Shown here piece by piece: positions 33,985-34,914 of a stretch of DNA of 34,914 nucleotides. The DNA lies in contig JADLBE010000084.1 in assembly GCA_020847915.1 (NCBI GenBank), forward strand, positions 1 through 34,914, written 5' to 3'. This DNA is from Saprospiraceae bacterium (GTDB lineage: Bacteria > Bacteroidota > Bacteroidia > Chitinophagales > Saprospiraceae). The notes beneath the pieces are model-generated. The model made no database searches. It was given only the letters and a program-made list of their open reading frames with translations, and had not been told where the DNA came from. Made by a program: the position numbers and the translations under genes. The first letter of the stretch is position 1, and the number at the start of each line of letters is the position of its first letter.

Positions 33985-34161
33985 GATTGACGATTACATG
34001 AATTTTGATGTTTGATTTTAAGTCAACAGTCAACAGTCAACAGTCGACAGTCAACAGTCAACAGTCGATAGTCGGCAGTCGACAGTCGGCAATCATGCTT
34101 GAGTTAGGACTGTTGACTGCCGACTTAAAATCAAATATCAAAATTCATGTAATCATCAATC
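33985..34161. repeat. Long inverted repeat with heptamer array inside
   Basis: The left arm 33985-34038 and the right arm 34108-34161 are reverse complements over 54 bp with about four mismatches. Between and within them runs a series of heptamers of the type AGTCAAC, AGTCGAC, AGTCGGC (about 34021-34090). The right arm ends 29 bp before the ATG of the DUF5682 gene, and the left arm begins 8 bp past the PrsW-type stop. Confidence 0.93.
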
Positions 34162-34190
34162 ATCAATCAAAATAACTTCGCACTTCGCAC

Positions 34191-34914
34191 ATGATCTCGA
34201 TCTACGGCATAAGACACCATGGTCCCGGCTCCGCCGCCAGTTTGCGCAGCGCCCTTGAGGCGTCGCCGCCCGATGTGGTGCTGATAGAGGGGCCACCCGA
34301 TGCCGATGGATTGATACCTTTTGCCACACACGCCGGTATGACACCGCCCGTAGCGCTTTTGGTGTACAACCCTGCCAACCTTCGGCAGGCGTCGTTTTTT
34401 CCTTTTGCCGAGTTTTCGCCCGAGTGGGTGGCCATGGTGTTTGCGTTGGAGCGTGGCATACCGGTGCAGTTTATGGATTTGCCCATGAGCCACGTTTTTG
34501 CATTGCGTGAAGGCGACGTGCAGGAAACCGAAACCCACCGCGACGATCCTTTTACAGAAATCGCCACCCTCGCCGGATATGCCGATCCTGAGCGCTGGTG
34601 GGAAAGCGCTTTTGAACGCAGCACCCGCAGCAGCGGTGAAACCTTTGAAACCGTACTCGAGCTGATGCGTGTCCTTCGGGGTAGCAAAACCACCCCGGAA
34701 AGCAGGGAAACACAACTTCGCGAGGCATGGATGCGGCAACAAATCCGTGCTGCACAAAAAACGACTTCAGGCACGGTGGCCGTGGTGTGCGGCGCCTGGC
34801 ACGCTCCGGTTTTGGCCGATACGCCAAACATCAAAGCCACCGTGGATGCGGCACTGCTGAAAGGTTTAAAAAAGGTAAAAACACAATCTACCTGGACACC
34901 CTGGACTTTTGAAC
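34191..34914 (+). CDS. DUF5682-family protein (5' part, cut by the window end)
   Basis: The frame starts at ATG 34191 and stays open to the last base (241 codons). The opening ISIYGIRHHGPGSAASL, then DVVLIEGPPDADGLIPFA, VQFMDLPMSH, and near the edge VAVVCGAWHAPVL and the run KTQSTWTPWTFE match the DUF5682 family as I know it. DUF5682 genes are often beside MoxR ATPase, von Willebrand A and SWIM-domain genes in large clusters. The neighbours to the right are outside this window. Function of the family is not established. Confidence 0.8.
   Translation, partial: MISIYGIRHHGPGSAASLRSALEASPPDVVLIEGPPDADGLIPFATHAGMTPPVALLVYNPANLRQASFFPFAEFSPEWVAMVFALERGIPVQFMDLPMSHVFALREGDVQETETHRDDPFTEIATLAGYADPERWWESAFERSTRSSGETFETVLELMRVLRGSKTTPESRETQLREAWMRQQIRAAQKTTSGTVAVVCGAWHAPVLADTPNIKATVDAALLKGLKKVKTQSTWTPWTFE

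Overview
The window looks like chromosomal DNA of a gliding-type Bacteroidota, most likely a Saprospiraceae-like lineage (inference). The signs are a GldH-type gliding lipoprotein, a C-terminal domain resembling the type IX secretion (T9SS) sorting tail, an OmpA/TPR/PD40 envelope protein, LpxK (so a Gram-negative envelope), promoter -7 boxes of the Bacteroidota form TAnnTTTG, and few recognisable Shine-Dalgarno sites. Most of the window has mid-range G+C. A clearly AT-richer stretch runs from about 19,400 to 21,400.

Layout. 1-110: an array of a 7-bp repeat. 106-914: two ArsR-type repressors on the minus strand. 1097-2914: tsaB and mnmA, both tRNA modification, in one operon. 3002-5799: three tandem paralogous exported thioredoxin-fold proteins. 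6000-7550: recO and a membrane-anchored MtfA-like protein with a broken zinc motif. 7821-7893: tRNA-Phe. 7894-8605: gene-free, with a nested palindrome. 8606-9673: lpxK. 9870-10919: rlmN. 11097-13196: a large membrane protein with a von Willebrand A-like region. 13391-16629: a plus-strand cluster of TPR/PD40/OmpA/SPOR protein, a PmtA-like methyltransferase and gldH. 16717-19247: blaI-blaR1 type regulator/peptidase pair with two operator-like dyads upstream. 19414-21361: AT-rich lipoprotein, methyltransferase and flavin reductase-like genes. 21487-25589: two unknown proteins, a GH3-family enzyme and a T9SS-type cargo. 25672-28387: DUF1501 and DUF1800 pair. 28531-29493: an endonuclease/exonuclease/phosphatase protein. 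29964-31655: a sodium:solute symporter. 31755-33976: a tail-anchored unknown, an alpha/beta hydrolase and a PrsW-type membrane protease. 34191 to the edge: the start of a DUF5682 protein, cut by the window end.

The least ordinary feature is between the genes. Six large inverted repeats with arms of about 30-65 bp, unrelated in sequence, sit in intergenic gaps at 5883-5991, 8234-8433, 9671-9872, 10945-11096, 16627-16719 and 33985-34161. At 9671-9872 and 16627-16719 the outermost bases of both arms are the stop codons of the two convergent flanking genes. At 10945-11096 the arm abuts a stop codon, and the heptamer array at 1-109 also carries the stop codon of its neighbour. The arms are built from short repeated words, and heptamers occur at three loci. 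This looks like a recurrent class of gene-end elements, acting as terminators, 3'-end protectors or mobile insertions that target or create stop codons. The function is inference; the geometry is read directly.
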